Shown in pieces: positions 43,636 to 55,779 of a stretch of 64,000 bases of DNA. Source of the stretch: Gaiellasilicea sp037721555 (GTDB lineage: Bacteria > Actinomycetota > Thermoleophilia > Gaiellales > Gaiellaceae); contig JBBJOI010000001.1 of the NCBI GenBank assembly GCA_037721555.1, forward strand, positions 62,001 through 126,000. The letters are read 5' to 3'. The notes under the pieces were generated by a model that was given only the letters and a program-made list of their open reading frames with translations, had not been told where the DNA came from and made no database searches. Both the position numbers and the translations under genes were made by a program. The stretch's first letter is position 1, and each line of letters opens with the position of its first letter.

Positions 43636-43902
43636 ATGACGACCGAACTTGCATTTCTCGCTTCCGGCTGGGGCGTTGCCATGGCCCTCTCTCCGGTCTT
43701 CCAGATCCGCCGGATGATCGAACTCCGCTCCTCCCACGGGATCTCGCTCGGCTACCCGATCGTCCTCTTCGTCGGCTTCCTGATCTGGCTCGCCTATGGA
43801 ATCTCGATCGACAACCTTGCCTTGATCGTCCCCAACATCGTGGCGGCCGTCGTGATCGCGGTCACGATCGGGGTTGCCGTGCGCTACCGCCGGCCGGCGT
43901 AA
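43636..43902 (+). CDS. SemiSWEET-type sugar transporter
   Basis: 88 aa with three membrane helices, the half-size unit that dimerises. SPVFQIRRMIELRSSHGIS holds the PQ-like loop and GYPIVLFVGFLIWLAYG the second and third conserved stretch, with N near NIVAAV. Passive sugar transport by family knowledge; the substrate is not determined. Its end overlaps the helicase gene by 19 bp. Confidence 0.85.
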   Translation: MTTELAFLASGWGVAMALSPVFQIRRMIELRSSHGISLGYPIVLFVGFLIWLAYGISIDNLALIVPNIVAAVVIAVTIGVAVRYRRPA

Positions 43903-45518
43903 CAGCGTTCGCACAGAGCGAACCAAGGCGCCGTGCTGCGGCCGCAGGAGCGACAGCGGCCGACCGAAGGGGCGCGCACCTCCGCCGCCAACCGCGCGCT
44001 GACACGCTCGGCCGCCGCCTGCTCGAGCTCGGCAGCGCGCTCGCTCGTAACGCCGCCGACACCGGGATACTGGAGCGCGAACCAGCGCAGAATGCTGGCG
44101 GTGCGGGCCGCCTCCTCCGCGTCCTCGAGCGATGCGTCGCGCAGCCGCCCGACGTCGAGGAGCCAACCCAGCACGGTTCGTTGGGCCTTGTCCCCCGCGA
44201 CGGCAAGCGCAAGCGTGGCGAGCAGCTCCGCGTTGTCCTCGTCCACGGGGGCGTTCACGAGCTTCCATGTCTGCTCGAGCGAGAGGCTCCGCCCGCGCTC
44301 GCGCAGCCGCCGCTGCACGGTGTCGAGGCGACCGAGCAGCGGACTGATCGATTCGACCGAGAGCCAGCCCTCCGTCGCCCACTGGCGTAGGGCTGCGTCG
44401 TGCCAGGCGCGAAGAGCCGCCGAGAGCTGCGCCGGCGACTCGATCGGCAGGTCGTCGAGCCGCGGCCGGATCCGCGCCGTGTCGACGATCCTGTAGCCGA
44501 AGTGGGCGCCAGGAAGCTCGACGTGCGGCACGAGCGCCGACTCAACGAGCTTCGGATCCGCCTGTGCCCACACGATGCCGGTGAGCACGCCCACGTGACC
44601 TCGCTCCACCAGCCCGAAGCGGCCTGCGCGTCCCGCGATCTGCGCGATCTCCCAGGGATGGAGGTCTCGCCGCTCCTGGCCGTCGAACTTCGTCGTCTCC
44701 GCAAAGAGGAGCGTCTCGCACGGGAGGTTGACGCCGTGCCCGAGCACGTCCGTGGCGGCACAGAGATCGGCGCGGCCGCTGACGAAGCGATCGATCTCGA
44801 CGCGCCGAGACCCGAGCGGCATCGCGCCGTACAGCACCGCGACGCGCCCCTCGTAGCGCCGGTTCAGCTCGCCGGCAAGAGCAAGCACGGCGCGGCGGCT
44901 GAAAGCGACGACCACCGTGCCCGGGCGGAGACTCTGGAAGGCCACCGACCCGACCCAGTCGAGCGGAGCCTTCCGCTCGAAGAAGCGAAGCTCGGCCTGC
45001 GGAAACGCGTTCTGGACGAGCGGCAGCGCCTCGACAGCGCCGAGCAGCAGGATATGGCGGTACTCGCCGGCGAGCAGCAGGCGCGTCCACGCCGAGCCGC
45101 GTTCCTCATCGTCGGCCCACTGGATCTCGTCGAGGACGAGCACCTCACCACGCTGCGGTGCCATCTCGGCCGTGCAGCAGACGATCGGGGCACCCTCGTT
45201 GATCCTCTCCTCACCGGTGATCAGGCCGACGCGCTCCTCCCCCAGTTGTGCCGCGAGCCGCCGGTGGGCCTCCTGCGCCAGCATCCGCAGCGGCGCCGCG
45301 AACACACCGCGGCCCGACTCGGCGAGGAACTCGAGCGCCGAGTGCGTCTTGCCGGAGTTCGTCGGGCCAAGATGGGCGACGACCGTCTCCGGCTGAGTGC
45401 GCCTGGTAGGGAGAGTCACGTCCGGGTCGATCGCGCGGAAGACCTCCTGCTGCCGGCGCCGGCGCTGGGCGCGGCTCGGCCGCTTCTGCCGACCCCGCTG
45501 CTCACGTCTCGTCGACAT
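43884..45518 (-). CDS. SUV3-like DExH-box RNA helicase
   Basis: 544 aa from ATG 45518 (MSTRREQRGRQKRPSR), basic N-terminus. Motif I VAHLGPTNSGKTHSALEFL, TAEMAP, DEIQWADDEERG in place of DExH, SAT-like VVVAFSRRAV, and motif VI AQIAGRAGRFG match the mitochondrial SUV3 / bacterial homologue group, which processes RNA with degradosome-like partners. A zinc ribbon CRSCGRSTAPWFALCERC closes the protein, an extra not found in classic SUV3. Confidence 0.88.
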   Translation of the reverse strand: MSTRREQRGRQKRPSRAQRRRRQQEVFRAIDPDVTLPTRRTQPETVVAHLGPTNSGKTHSALEFLAESGRGVFAAPLRMLAQEAHRRLAAQLGEERVGLITGEERINEGAPIVCCTAEMAPQRGEVLVLDEIQWADDEERGSAWTRLLLAGEYRHILLLGAVEALPLVQNAFPQAELRFFERKAPLDWVGSVAFQSLRPGTVVVAFSRRAVLALAGELNRRYEGRVAVLYGAMPLGSRRVEIDRFVSGRADLCAATDVLGHGVNLPCETLLFAETTKFDGQERRDLHPWEIAQIAGRAGRFGLVERGHVGVLTGIVWAQADPKLVESALVPHVELPGAHFGYRIVDTARIRPRLDDLPIESPAQLSAALRAWHDAALRQWATEGWLSVESISPLLGRLDTVQRRLRERGRSLSLEQTWKLVNAPVDEDNAELLATLALAVAGDKAQRTVLGWLLDVGRLRDASLEDAEEAARTASILRWFALQYPGVGGVTSERAAELEQAAAERVSARLAAEVRAPSVGRCRSCGRSTAPWFALCERCYAGRR

Positions 45519-45618
45519 CCGCCTACGGTAGCCGCCGAGCTCCTCCCGCCTCGGTGCCAGGAACAGACCACGTCGAGGAGTCAGAACGCGACCGAGGAGC
45601 GGCAGTAGCCTCATCTCT

Positions 45619-46247
45619 ATGTCGGGTTATGAACGTGCGCCGCTCACTCCTGACGCCGTCGGGAGCTCTTCAGGTGCTTCCCGCACAGCTGGTGGATCGC
45701 GGGCGGCTGGGCGATCGATCTCTTCCTCGGCCACACGACCCGAGAGCACGGGGACATCGAGGTGGCGCTGCTGCGGCGGGATCAGCAGTCCCTCCGGCGG
45801 CACCTGCTCGGATGGGAGTTGCACTACGCCGCCGACGGCGGGCTCCACGCTTGGCCTGAGGAAGAGTGGTTGGAGCTGCCACGTCACGAGATCTGGGCGC
45901 GGACGCACGATGATCCTCGCTGGCGGCTCGAGCTGCTCCTGAACGAATCAAGCGGCGGCGAGTGGCTCTTCCGCCGCGACCCGCGTCTGAGTCGGCCGCT
46001 CGACGAGGTTGGCGTCACGACGCTTGCCGGACTGTCGATCCTGGCGCCGGAGATCGTGCTCCTCCACAAGGCTCGCCTGCCCGAGCCGAAGGACGAGGCC
46101 GACCCGGCGGCGGTTCTCTCTGCGCTCGACGACGGGCGCCGAAGCTGGTTGGCGTCGGCGCTCGGGCGTCCACCCCGGGCACAGGTGGGTGGATTTGCTC
46201 AATGCAAGCCGCTCGGCGGGAGCCGCCGACGCAGGGACGCGCGCTAG
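45619..46247 (+). pseudogene. Aminoglycoside 2''-nucleotidyltransferase-like gene, frameshifted twice
   Basis: Frame 1 from ATG 45619 gives MSGYERAPLTPDAV. A one-base shift near 45660 leads to ELFRCFPHSWWIAGGWAIDL then FLGHTTREHGDIEVALLRRD, the ANT(2'')-type core with GGWAIDLFLG and H-x-D-I-E. A second shift near 46160 restores HPGHRWVDLLNASR, the usual C-terminal end. It is therefore inactive unless both shifts are sequencing errors. It sits between the SUV3-like gene and ftsX. Confidence 0.65.
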
Positions 46248-47125
46248 ACGTTCAGGAAGCGGCGGAGGGTGAGCCCAGAGCCGATCGCGCCGATCGTGAG
46301 CCCCACCCCGATCAGGATGGCCGCGTTGAGCGAGAACGCGAGCGCCTGGACGTCGGAGGACGACTCGATGCGGCCGAGGATCGCGGGCAGCGCCAGCTCC
46401 TTGCCGAGCAGAAGCAGGAAGATCGCCGCGACCGCGCCGGCAAGCCCGCAAAGCAGGCCCTCCAGCATGAACGGGCCGCGCACGAACCAGTTCGTCGCAC
46501 CGACGAGTTTCATCACCTCGATTTCCCGCCGACGCGAGAAGATCGAGAGGCGGATCGTGTTCGCGATCAGCAGCGTCGACGCCGCCAGCAGCACGAGCAC
46601 GGCCGCCAGGAACACGATCTCGATCACACGCGCCACGCGCAGGATCCGATCCGCGGTCTGCTTGCCGTAGGTGACCTTGTCGAGGCCCGCCGGTAGCGGC
46701 TTCAGGCTGGTGGCGATCGCCTCGACGTCCTCGCCGCGCTTGGGGACGATCTCGTAGGCGGCCGGGAGCGGGTTCGAGGTGAGATCGGACGTGAAGTCAG
46801 GGAACTGCTTGCGCATCCGCTCGAGGGCCTCGCCTTTGGAGATGAACTGGAAGGACTTGATCTTCGCGTCCGCACCCACGGTGTCGGCGGCGAGCAGGCG
46901 CCGCACCGAGTTGAACTGGGCTTCCTCCGCTTCCGGGACGAAGAAGGCCTTCACGACGAGCTCTCGCTTCACGTGATCTGACCAGGAGACGACCCAGGAG
47001 CCGAGCGCGACGAAGAGACCCAGCAGGAACATGCCGATCAGGACGGTCATCGTCGCAGCGACCGTCGTCGACAGGTTCGCTGCGAGCGAGCGAACGGATT
47101 CGGAGAAGAGCAGTCGCAATCTCAA
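46244..47125 (-). CDS. ftsX: Cell-division ABC-like membrane protein FtsX
   Basis: 293 aa. FtsX and FtsE form a complex that activates peptidoglycan hydrolases at division. One N-terminal membrane segment (TTVAATMTVLIGMFLLGLFV), a large extracellular domain (about 50-165) and three C-terminal helices with RREIEVMKLVGATNWFVRGP, the permease loop. 10 bp after ftsE. Confidence 0.95.
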   Translation of the reverse strand: MRLRLLFSESVRSLAANLSTTVAATMTVLIGMFLLGLFVALGSWVVSWSDHVKRELVVKAFFVPEAEEAQFNSVRRLLAADTVGADAKIKSFQFISKGEALERMRKQFPDFTSDLTSNPLPAAYEIVPKRGEDVEAIATSLKPLPAGLDKVTYGKQTADRILRVARVIEIVFLAAVLVLLAASTLLIANTIRLSIFSRRREIEVMKLVGATNWFVRGPFMLEGLLCGLAGAVAAIFLLLLGKELALPAILGRIESSSDVQALAFSLNAAILIGVGLTIGAIGSGLTLRRFLNV

Positions 47126-47135
47126 GACGTCGTCC

Positions 47136-48002
47136 TCATTCGGAGGCGTAGCCTCCCCGGCGCTCGTCGCGTGCGAGCCGCCCGTCCTCGAGCGCGATCA
47201 CGCGCTTGCGCATCTTGTCCACCATCTCGCGGTCGTGCGTGACCATCAGGATCGTCGTCCCGCCCCGGTTGATCCGGTAGAGCAGCTGCATGATGCCCAC
47301 GGACGTATCGGGATCGAGGTTGCCGGTCGGCTCGTCGCAGATCAGGAGCGGCGGGTGGTTGACCACCGCGCGAGCGATCGAGACGCGCTGCTGCTCGCCG
47401 CCGGAGAGCTCCTCGGGGACCGAGCTCATCTTGTCCGACAGGCCGACGAGCGAGAGCACCTCGGGCACCTTGCGGCGGATGCTCGCCTTGCTCTCGCCCT
47501 GCACCTTGAGCGCATAGGCGACGTTCTCGGCGGCTGTGCGGGCCGGCAGCAGCTTGAAGTCTTGGAAGACGCACCCGACGTTACGGCGCAGGAGCGGCAC
47601 CTTCGAACGCTTGAGTCGCGTCAGATCGCGGCCGCCAACGAGGATGCGGCCGGAGGTCGGCTCGAGCTCCTTCAGCAGCAGCCGGATCATCGTCGACTTG
47701 CCGGAGCCGGAGGCGCCGACGACGAAGACAAACTCGCCCTTGTCGATCGCGAACGAGACATCGTTCAGCGCGAGAACCTGAGGGTCGTAGACCTTCGTGA
47801 CGCCTTCGAACACGATCATCGTGCCCGCCGGCGCCTCTGGCTCGGTGCTCTTCGAGCCGTTCGGCTCCGGCCCGAGCGGGAGCGCACCATTCGACGGCTC
47901 GGTTACGTAGGTCTGTAGATCCTGTTCCGGCACCGGATGTGACGAGGAAGTCGACACGCCGCTGCTCTCAGAGGCTGCCGCTCCGGTTTCTGGAGTTCGC
48001 AT
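47136..48002 (-). CDS. ftsE: Cell-division ATP-binding protein FtsE
   Basis: 288 aa from ATG 48002, or 227 aa from ATG 47819 (MIVFEGVTKVYDPQVL), the usual family start. Walker A GASGSGKST, signature LSGGEQQRVSIARA, Walker B LLICDEPTG. The extra 61 residues are Ser/Pro/Glu-rich and disordered; no stop separates them and there is no other gene in that stretch, so the long form is possible. Follows prfB by 22 bp. Confidence 0.95.
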   Translation of the reverse strand: MRTPETGAAASESSGVSTSSSHPVPEQDLQTYVTEPSNGALPLGPEPNGSKSTEPEAPAGTMIVFEGVTKVYDPQVLALNDVSFAIDKGEFVFVVGASGSGKSTMIRLLLKELEPTSGRILVGGRDLTRLKRSKVPLLRRNVGCVFQDFKLLPARTAAENVAYALKVQGESKASIRRKVPEVLSLVGLSDKMSSVPEELSGGEQQRVSIARAVVNHPPLLICDEPTGNLDPDTSVGIMQLLYRINRGGTTILMVTHDREMVDKMRKRVIALEDGRLARDERRGGYASE

Positions 48003-48024
48003 CAGAGTCTAGCCAGAAGTCCCG

Positions 48025-49129
48025 CTAGACGACCTGGCCGGCGGCCTTCGCCAGCAGGTAGGCGTGCACGAAGCCGTCGAGCTTGCCGTCGAGCACCCCC
48101 TGCGCGTTGCCGACCTCGAACTCGGTGCGGTGGTCCTTCACGAGCTGGTAGGGGTGAAGGACATAGCTGCGGATTTGACTTCCGAAGCCGATGTCCTGCG
48201 CGGCACCGCGCTCCTTCGCGAGCTCGGCCTCGCGCTCCTCCTCCTGCACCTCGACGAGCCGGGACTTGAGGATCCGCATTGCCGTCTGCTTGTTCGAGGT
48301 CTGCGACCGCTCGTTCTGGCACTGGACGACGATGCCGGTCGGCAGGTGGGTGATTCGGACCGCCGAGTCGGTCTTGTTCACGTGCTGCCCGCCGGCGCCG
48401 GAGGCACGGTAGGTATCGACCCTGAGGTCCGACTCGTCGATCTCGACCTCGGCCTCGTCGGCGAGGAGCGGTGCTACCACCACCTGGGAGAAGGCGGTAT
48501 GGCGCCGGTGCGCGCTGTCGAACGGCGATTGGCGCACGAGCCGGTGCACGCCCCGCTCTGCCTTCAGGATGCCGTAGGCGTTCTCTCCCTTGACGGTGAA
48601 CGTCGCCGATTTCAGCCCCGCCTCCTCGCCCGGGCTCGCCTCGACGAGCTCGGCCGCGAAGCTGCGGTCCTCCGACCAGCGCAGATACATCCGCAGCAGC
48701 ATCTCCGTCCAGTCCTGCGCGTCGGTGCCGCCCGTGCCGGCGTGAATCGAGACCACGGCATCGCCGCCGTCGTACTCGCCGTTGAAGAGCGCGTCTTCCT
48801 GCAGGCGGGCCAGTTCCTGCCGGAGCGGCTGCAGCTGTGCGGTCAGCTCCTGCTCGAGTGAGGAGTCCAGCTCGAGCAGCTCGGTGGCGTCCTTGAACTC
48901 GCCCTGCAGGCGCTCGTACCGCTCGAGGCGCTTCGTCAGCCGCGACTGATCGGTGGAGATCCGGGCCGCGCGACCCTGATCGCTCCAGAAGCCGGGCTCC
49001 CCCATCGCCTGCTCGAGCTCGACGATCCGGAGCCGAACGGCATCCGGGTCAAAGGTAATCACGAACCCAGGCGAGCTGGGCTCTGATCTCCTCCAGTTGC
49101 TGCGTCAGCGGAAGGGTGGTCTCGGACAC
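48025..49129 (-). CDS. prfB: Peptide chain release factor 2, programmed +1 frameshift
   Basis: RF2 releases peptides at UGA and UAA. The gene starts at GTG 49129 (VSETTLPLTQQLEEIRAQLA), reaches CTT TGA C at 49054-49048, and only a +1 slip past T49051 joins DPDAVRLRIVELEQ, giving 367 aa. This is the classic autoregulated frameshift. The body has SPF of the codon-reading loop (RQSPFDSAHRRH) and GGQ (GAGGQHVNKTD). The upstream Shine-Dalgarno-like stimulator is weak here (GGG 10 nt before). Confidence 0.95.
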
Positions 49130-49207
49130 GCGACGATCGTAGCCGAGCGTGTCAGGTGACCTCGGGCGCCGGTCGCTCGATCACGCTTGGGACTAGGATC
49201 TGCAGTC

Positions 49208-50026
49208 GTGAACGGGTTCGGAAGGTGTCTCGCGTTCGTACTCGGCGACGCCTCCGGCGAGGTGCCGGAGACCCACGACCGTGAGCCGCTCGTCTTCTGG
49301 CAGCAATGGCTGGCAGAACGCCAGCTGGGGCTCGTGCCCGTCGCCGAGGCGGAACGATTCGGGTGGGCAGGCAACTGGCTCGGTCTCGTTCGCGATGCGG
49401 CCGGGGAGCAGCAGGCGGTCGTCATGTTCGGCCTCCCCTCCGGTCCGGTGCTCGACCCTGCCGGCGTGCTGGACCGCGACACAACGCGAACGATCGAGGA
49501 AGGATTCGTTGTGGCTCCGCTCGGAGCGCTTTTCTTCCGCGGATCGCAAAGCGGGCAACCCTCCCTTGACGGCCGCGTCGAGGCCGTCCTGGTCGCACCG
49601 GAGGCATGTGTCCCGTTGACCCGACTCTCACGCGTCCGCGCTCTACGAGGCGAAGGGCTCGAAGGCGACCGCTACGCGGCGCGACGCGGCACGTTCGGTG
49701 GCGACGGCGGCAACGGTTACGACCTGACGCTGATCGAGGCTGAGGCGCTCGACGAGCTAGCCCGAGGCGGAATCGTATTCGGGTGGGAAGAGGCGCGCCG
49801 GAACGTCGTCACGCGAGGCATCGACCTCAACGCGCTTGTGGGACGTCAGTTTCGGGTCGGCGAGGTCGAATGCATCGGCCGGCGGTTGGCGGAGCCCTGC
49901 GCTCATCTCCAGCGCCTGACGAGGCCAGGTGTCCTCCGCGGTCTCGTTCACCGCGGCGGGTTGCGTGCAGACATCCTCAGCGACGGCGTCATCGCGGAGG
50001 GCGACAGCGTGTCGGCTCAGGCCTGA
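49208..50026 (+). CDS. MOSC-domain protein
   Basis: 272 aa from GTG 49208 (VNGFGRCLAFVLGDASGE). The C-terminal MOSC domain shows LRGEGLEGDRYAARRGTF, LTLIEAEALDEL, RRNVVTRGIDLNALVG and CIGRRLAEPCAHLQRLT with the conserved Cys. MOSC domains handle sulphur or molybdenum cofactor. The N-terminal 110 residues (REPLVFWQQWLAERQLGLVP) are a less known region. Divergent from prfB. Confidence 0.82.
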   Translation: MNGFGRCLAFVLGDASGEVPETHDREPLVFWQQWLAERQLGLVPVAEAERFGWAGNWLGLVRDAAGEQQAVVMFGLPSGPVLDPAGVLDRDTTRTIEEGFVVAPLGALFFRGSQSGQPSLDGRVEAVLVAPEACVPLTRLSRVRALRGEGLEGDRYAARRGTFGGDGGNGYDLTLIEAEALDELARGGIVFGWEEARRNVVTRGIDLNALVGRQFRVGEVECIGRRLAEPCAHLQRLTRPGVLRGLVHRGGLRADILSDGVIAEGDSVSAQA

Positions 50027-50040
50027 TCAGGCGGGGCGGC

Positions 50041-52713
<2,673 letters not shown>

Positions 52714-52803
52714 CCGCTACAGGGTAGCCGTTGGTCCGGACTCTTCACGGACCTCTAACACACGCCGCTCGCCCCCCTCACACGTCGGGGGTACGGTCGG
52801 AAG

Positions 52804-53733
52804 GTGCGGTTGATCGCAACTCTCTGCCTCCTCGCAATAGCGGTTCCGGCCGCAACGGCGGCTCCGCTCCGCACGGTCTCGGCGCCGGCGGCCGTGACTG
52901 CTCTGGCGCTGGAGGGCCGTCTCGTCGCCTTTGCCTCCGGTCGCTCGAGCGACGATTGCGACCGGATCCGGATCTGGAACCTCAAGACCCGTGCTGTGAC
53001 TGCGCTCGGGCGCAGCACGTCCTGCGAGAGAACGAGCACGGGTACCGGTGTCGCGTCGCTTGCGCTCGCGGGGACGCGGGTTGTCTGGCTGCACTACACC
53101 GGCGGGAACATCCGGGAGTGGACGCTGTGGACGGCGAGCACCACGAAGCGGATGCCGGTCCGCCTGCGCGCAGTCGCACGCGATGTGGATGCGGTTGCGC
53201 CGATCGTCGTCGGCAACGGAGAGAGCTCGAATGACGGCGGCATGCTGCCGTACGCAGTCGATTCGGAGGTCGTCGTGCTCAGGGCCGACGGCGCACGTCG
53301 CTTCACCTGGTCGGCGCCACGTCGCGTCGTCGGCTTGTCCGCTGCCAGAGGGGAGCTCGCCGTCGCTCTCGAGGGTGGCGAGGTGACGATCCTCGACGCT
53401 GAGGGATCCGTGCGTCGCCGGGAGTCGTTCGGCTCCGAGATCGAGGCGATCCGGTTCACCGGCAACGGGCTCTTCGTCCTGCGAGGCGCCGTGCTCGAGT
53501 TGCGTGACGGGTCGGTGCGGCAAGAGTGGGCGGTCTCTCGGGCGGCGGAGCTGCTGGATGCGATCGGCTCGGGTGCAATCTACGAACGCCGCGGGTCGAT
53601 CCGTTCGGTCTCGACTTCACCTTTCGTCGATCGCGAGCTCGGCCGCGGGTCGTTCGCGCAAGCTGAAGGGACAGAACTCGCCGTAGCCAACGGCAGGGTC
53701 GTCTCCGTGCGCCGGTTTCCCCCGGTGAGCTAG
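52804..53733 (+). CDS. Secreted beta-propeller-like protein
   Basis: 309 aa with a signal peptide (MRLIATLCLLAIAVPAATAA). Repeated strands with the pattern of WD40/YVTN blades: VTALALEGRLVAFASG, VASLALAGTRVVWLHY, VVGLSAARGELAVALEGG, AIRFTGNGLFVLRG. A Cys pair near SSDDCDR and TSCERT. Extracellular; function unknown. Divergent from secA. Confidence 0.75.
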   Translation: MRLIATLCLLAIAVPAATAAPLRTVSAPAAVTALALEGRLVAFASGRSSDDCDRIRIWNLKTRAVTALGRSTSCERTSTGTGVASLALAGTRVVWLHYTGGNIREWTLWTASTTKRMPVRLRAVARDVDAVAPIVVGNGESSNDGGMLPYAVDSEVVVLRADGARRFTWSAPRRVVGLSAARGELAVALEGGEVTILDAEGSVRRRESFGSEIEAIRFTGNGLFVLRGAVLELRDGSVRQEWAVSRAAELLDAIGSGAIYERRGSIRSVSTSPFVDRELGRGSFAQAEGTELAVANGRVVSVRRFPPVS

Positions 53734-54278
53734 AGCGGCACCACCTCGACCTGCCAGAGGAGCTCGTCGAGGCGGTGAGCGGTCAGCACCGCGTCGGACG
53801 CCAAGAGCTGCTCGAACGTCGGCAGCGACCCGAAGACCCGGGCGCCGTCCACCTCGATCGTCCGCTCGCCGTGCCGGTTCGTGACGACGACCTGGTCACC
53901 GTCAATCGGCTCTGGCACGTCGATCACATCGATCCGGCGCGCGGCGACGGCCCAGAGCCCGTCAGCGCGGCGAACCGCCTCGGCGCGGTAAGGCGGTTGG
54001 ATCATGGCCTCGAGTGCACCCGCCAGTGGCTCGATGTCGAGATCGTCCGTCTCGGCGAGCAAGCTGCCGTCCGGGAGCGCCACAAACGCCGCGGTCTCGC
54101 CCTCGAGATCGGGCACCTCGACCGTTGCGACCGCATCCCAGACGCGCTGACGGTGGACGCCGTGGATCCCGACCTCGCCCCAGCGTGGGCTCGGATCGTG
54201 CGGTGGTCGTTCGGCGAGCCCGCCCTCGCGGGCGAGTTTCTCGTGCAACGGCTCCTTCCGCCGCCAGAACGGGCTCAC
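53730..54278 (-). CDS. Hypothetical protein following hpf
   Basis: 182 aa from GTG 54278 (VSPFWRRKEPLHEKLAREGG); the upstream open frame overlaps hpf and is rejected. Soluble, mixed alpha/beta with EVPDLEGETAAFVALPDGSL and late GERTIEVDGARVFGSLPTFE. Encoded 46 bp after hpf and likely co-transcribed. No known function; it is seen next to hpf in related actinobacteria as far as I recall. Confidence 0.7.
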   Translation of the reverse strand: MSPFWRRKEPLHEKLAREGGLAERPPHDPSPRWGEVGIHGVHRQRVWDAVATVEVPDLEGETAAFVALPDGSLLAETDDLDIEPLAGALEAMIQPPYRAEAVRRADGLWAVAARRIDVIDVPEPIDGDQVVVTNRHGERTIEVDGARVFGSLPTFEQLLASDAVLTAHRLDELLWQVEVVPL

Positions 54279-54324
54279 CTCTGCCTCCTCAAGGTTGTGG
54301 GCCTCCTCAAGCTCGTGGGCCTGC

Positions 54325-54870
54325 TCAAGCTTGCGGCTCGATGTGCCCGTACCCCCCGCCGCGCCGGCGATAGACGACCTCGGTGCGTCCGGTTGCCTCG
54401 TTCCGGAAGACGAAGAAGTCGTGGCCCACAAGCTCGAGCTGCAGCGTCGCTTCCTCGGGCGTCACCGACTGCAGCTCGAACTGCTTCGACTTGACGATCA
54501 TCCGCTCCAGCTGCTCCGCCGAGAACTGCGGCTCGCCGGTCGACGGGCCGTTCGCACGGCGGCCGGTTCCCCGACGACTGCGCTTCTCGCGATAGCGCTT
54601 CACCTGGCGCTCGAGCTTTTCCACGAGCTGGTCGATCGACGCCTCGAAGGCGGTCGCGCTCTCGCGGGCTCGCAGCGTCGGACCCTTCGTCCAGATGGTC
54701 GCCTCCGCGACGTGATCATTCGCGATCGAGGGGTTGTGCTCGAGCGTGAGCTCCAGCTCGACCTGGGTCGGATCGGCAAGCTGGCGCTCGAGCTTGCCGA
54801 GCTTCGCCTCGGCATACCTCCGGATCGACTCGCTGACCTCGACGTTTCGGCCCTTCACCTCGAGTCGCAT
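54325..54870 (-). CDS. hpf: Ribosome hibernation promoting factor, long form
   Basis: 181 aa. The N-terminal S30AE domain (MRLEVKGRNVEVSESIRRYA, KLGKLERQLADPTQVELEL) binds the decoding site; the C-terminal domain (SKQFELQSVTPEEATLQLEL, GHDFFVFRNEATGRTEVVY) dimerises two 70S ribosomes. This is the long, 100S-forming type typical of actinobacteria. Confidence 0.94.
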   Translation of the reverse strand: MRLEVKGRNVEVSESIRRYAEAKLGKLERQLADPTQVELELTLEHNPSIANDHVAEATIWTKGPTLRARESATAFEASIDQLVEKLERQVKRYREKRSRRGTGRRANGPSTGEPQFSAEQLERMIVKSKQFELQSVTPEEATLQLELVGHDFFVFRNEATGRTEVVYRRRGGGYGHIEPQA

Positions 54871-55032
54871 CGCTCCCTTTCGTCCGGTGTTCGCTCAGCG
54901 TAACTGGCGCCGCCCACGCCAGAGTGTCCGTGCGGATGCCATCGCTCGCGGTTAGGAGCCCCCGATCCTGAGGTCGGTCAGATTCATGGGTTTGCACATC
55001 AGTTGGCCAGACGGATCCGGAGACACGAGGTG

Positions 55033-55704
55033 TTACCGCGTCGCCCTCGCGAGAGTTATGACCTCGACATGTCGTGCACCACCCTTTCGGAGTGCCGACG
55101 CACCGGCCGCCGCGGTCGCCCCGCTCGTGTAGACGTCGTCGACGAGACAGATGCGCGGCGGAGACGACCGGACCGGCGCGAAGGCGCCGGCGACGTTGCG
55201 GCGGCGCTCCTTCAGGCCGAGGCCGCGCTGGCGGCGCTCCACTAGCCGGGCTCGTCGCAGGAGCGGCTCCACCCGCAGGTCCCAGCGCTTCCCTAGCTGG
55301 CGTGCGAGCGCCTCTGCCGGTCTGTAGCCTCGTTCCAGGCTTCGCTCACCGTCGCTCGGGACGAAGGTGAGTGCCGCGACCTCGGGCCGCGCCAGCGCCT
55401 CGACAACGAGACCTGCGGCCTCCCCTGCGAGCTGCCGCTGCCCCCGTTCCTTCCAGGCGGAGACGAACAGCCGCGCCCGGTCGTCGTAGAGGATCGCAGC
55501 CCGTGCGCTCGCGAATCCGATCCTCCGGCCGGCACATTCGGCGCATCGCTGCACGGGCCAGGCCCCGGGTGAGCCGCAGCGGCCGCAGAGCGGCGGTGCC
55601 AGCCGAACGAGCAAGTCGCGGCACCCGTCGCAGATCCCGGCACCCGGTAGGCGACAACACGCGCAGCGCTGTGGGAGGAGGAGAGAGAGCGCGAGTCGGA
55701 GCAC
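55033..55704 (-). CDS. comF: ComF family phosphoribosyltransferase-like protein
   Basis: 223 aa. N-terminal zinc finger with pairs RCACCRLPGAGICDGC and LCGRCG / RCAECAG; then the phosphoribosyltransferase fold with FVPSDGERSLERGY and the PRPP-loop LVDDVYTSGATAA. Needed for DNA uptake in competent bacteria; otherwise a role in nucleotide salvage is possible. Nothing gene-like lies in the 54871-55032 gap. Confidence 0.93.
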   Translation of the reverse strand: MLRLALSLLLPQRCACCRLPGAGICDGCRDLLVRLAPPLCGRCGSPGAWPVQRCAECAGRRIGFASARAAILYDDRARLFVSAWKERGQRQLAGEAAGLVVEALARPEVAALTFVPSDGERSLERGYRPAEALARQLGKRWDLRVEPLLRRARLVERRQRGLGLKERRRNVAGAFAPVRSSPPRICLVDDVYTSGATAAAGASALRKGGARHVEVITLARATR

Positions 55705-55779
55705 GACTTCACGCTAGAGCCCCTCGTGTGACGAGAACGCGTCGACCTTGCGTCAATTCTGTGAAAGCTCGAGGGTTAA

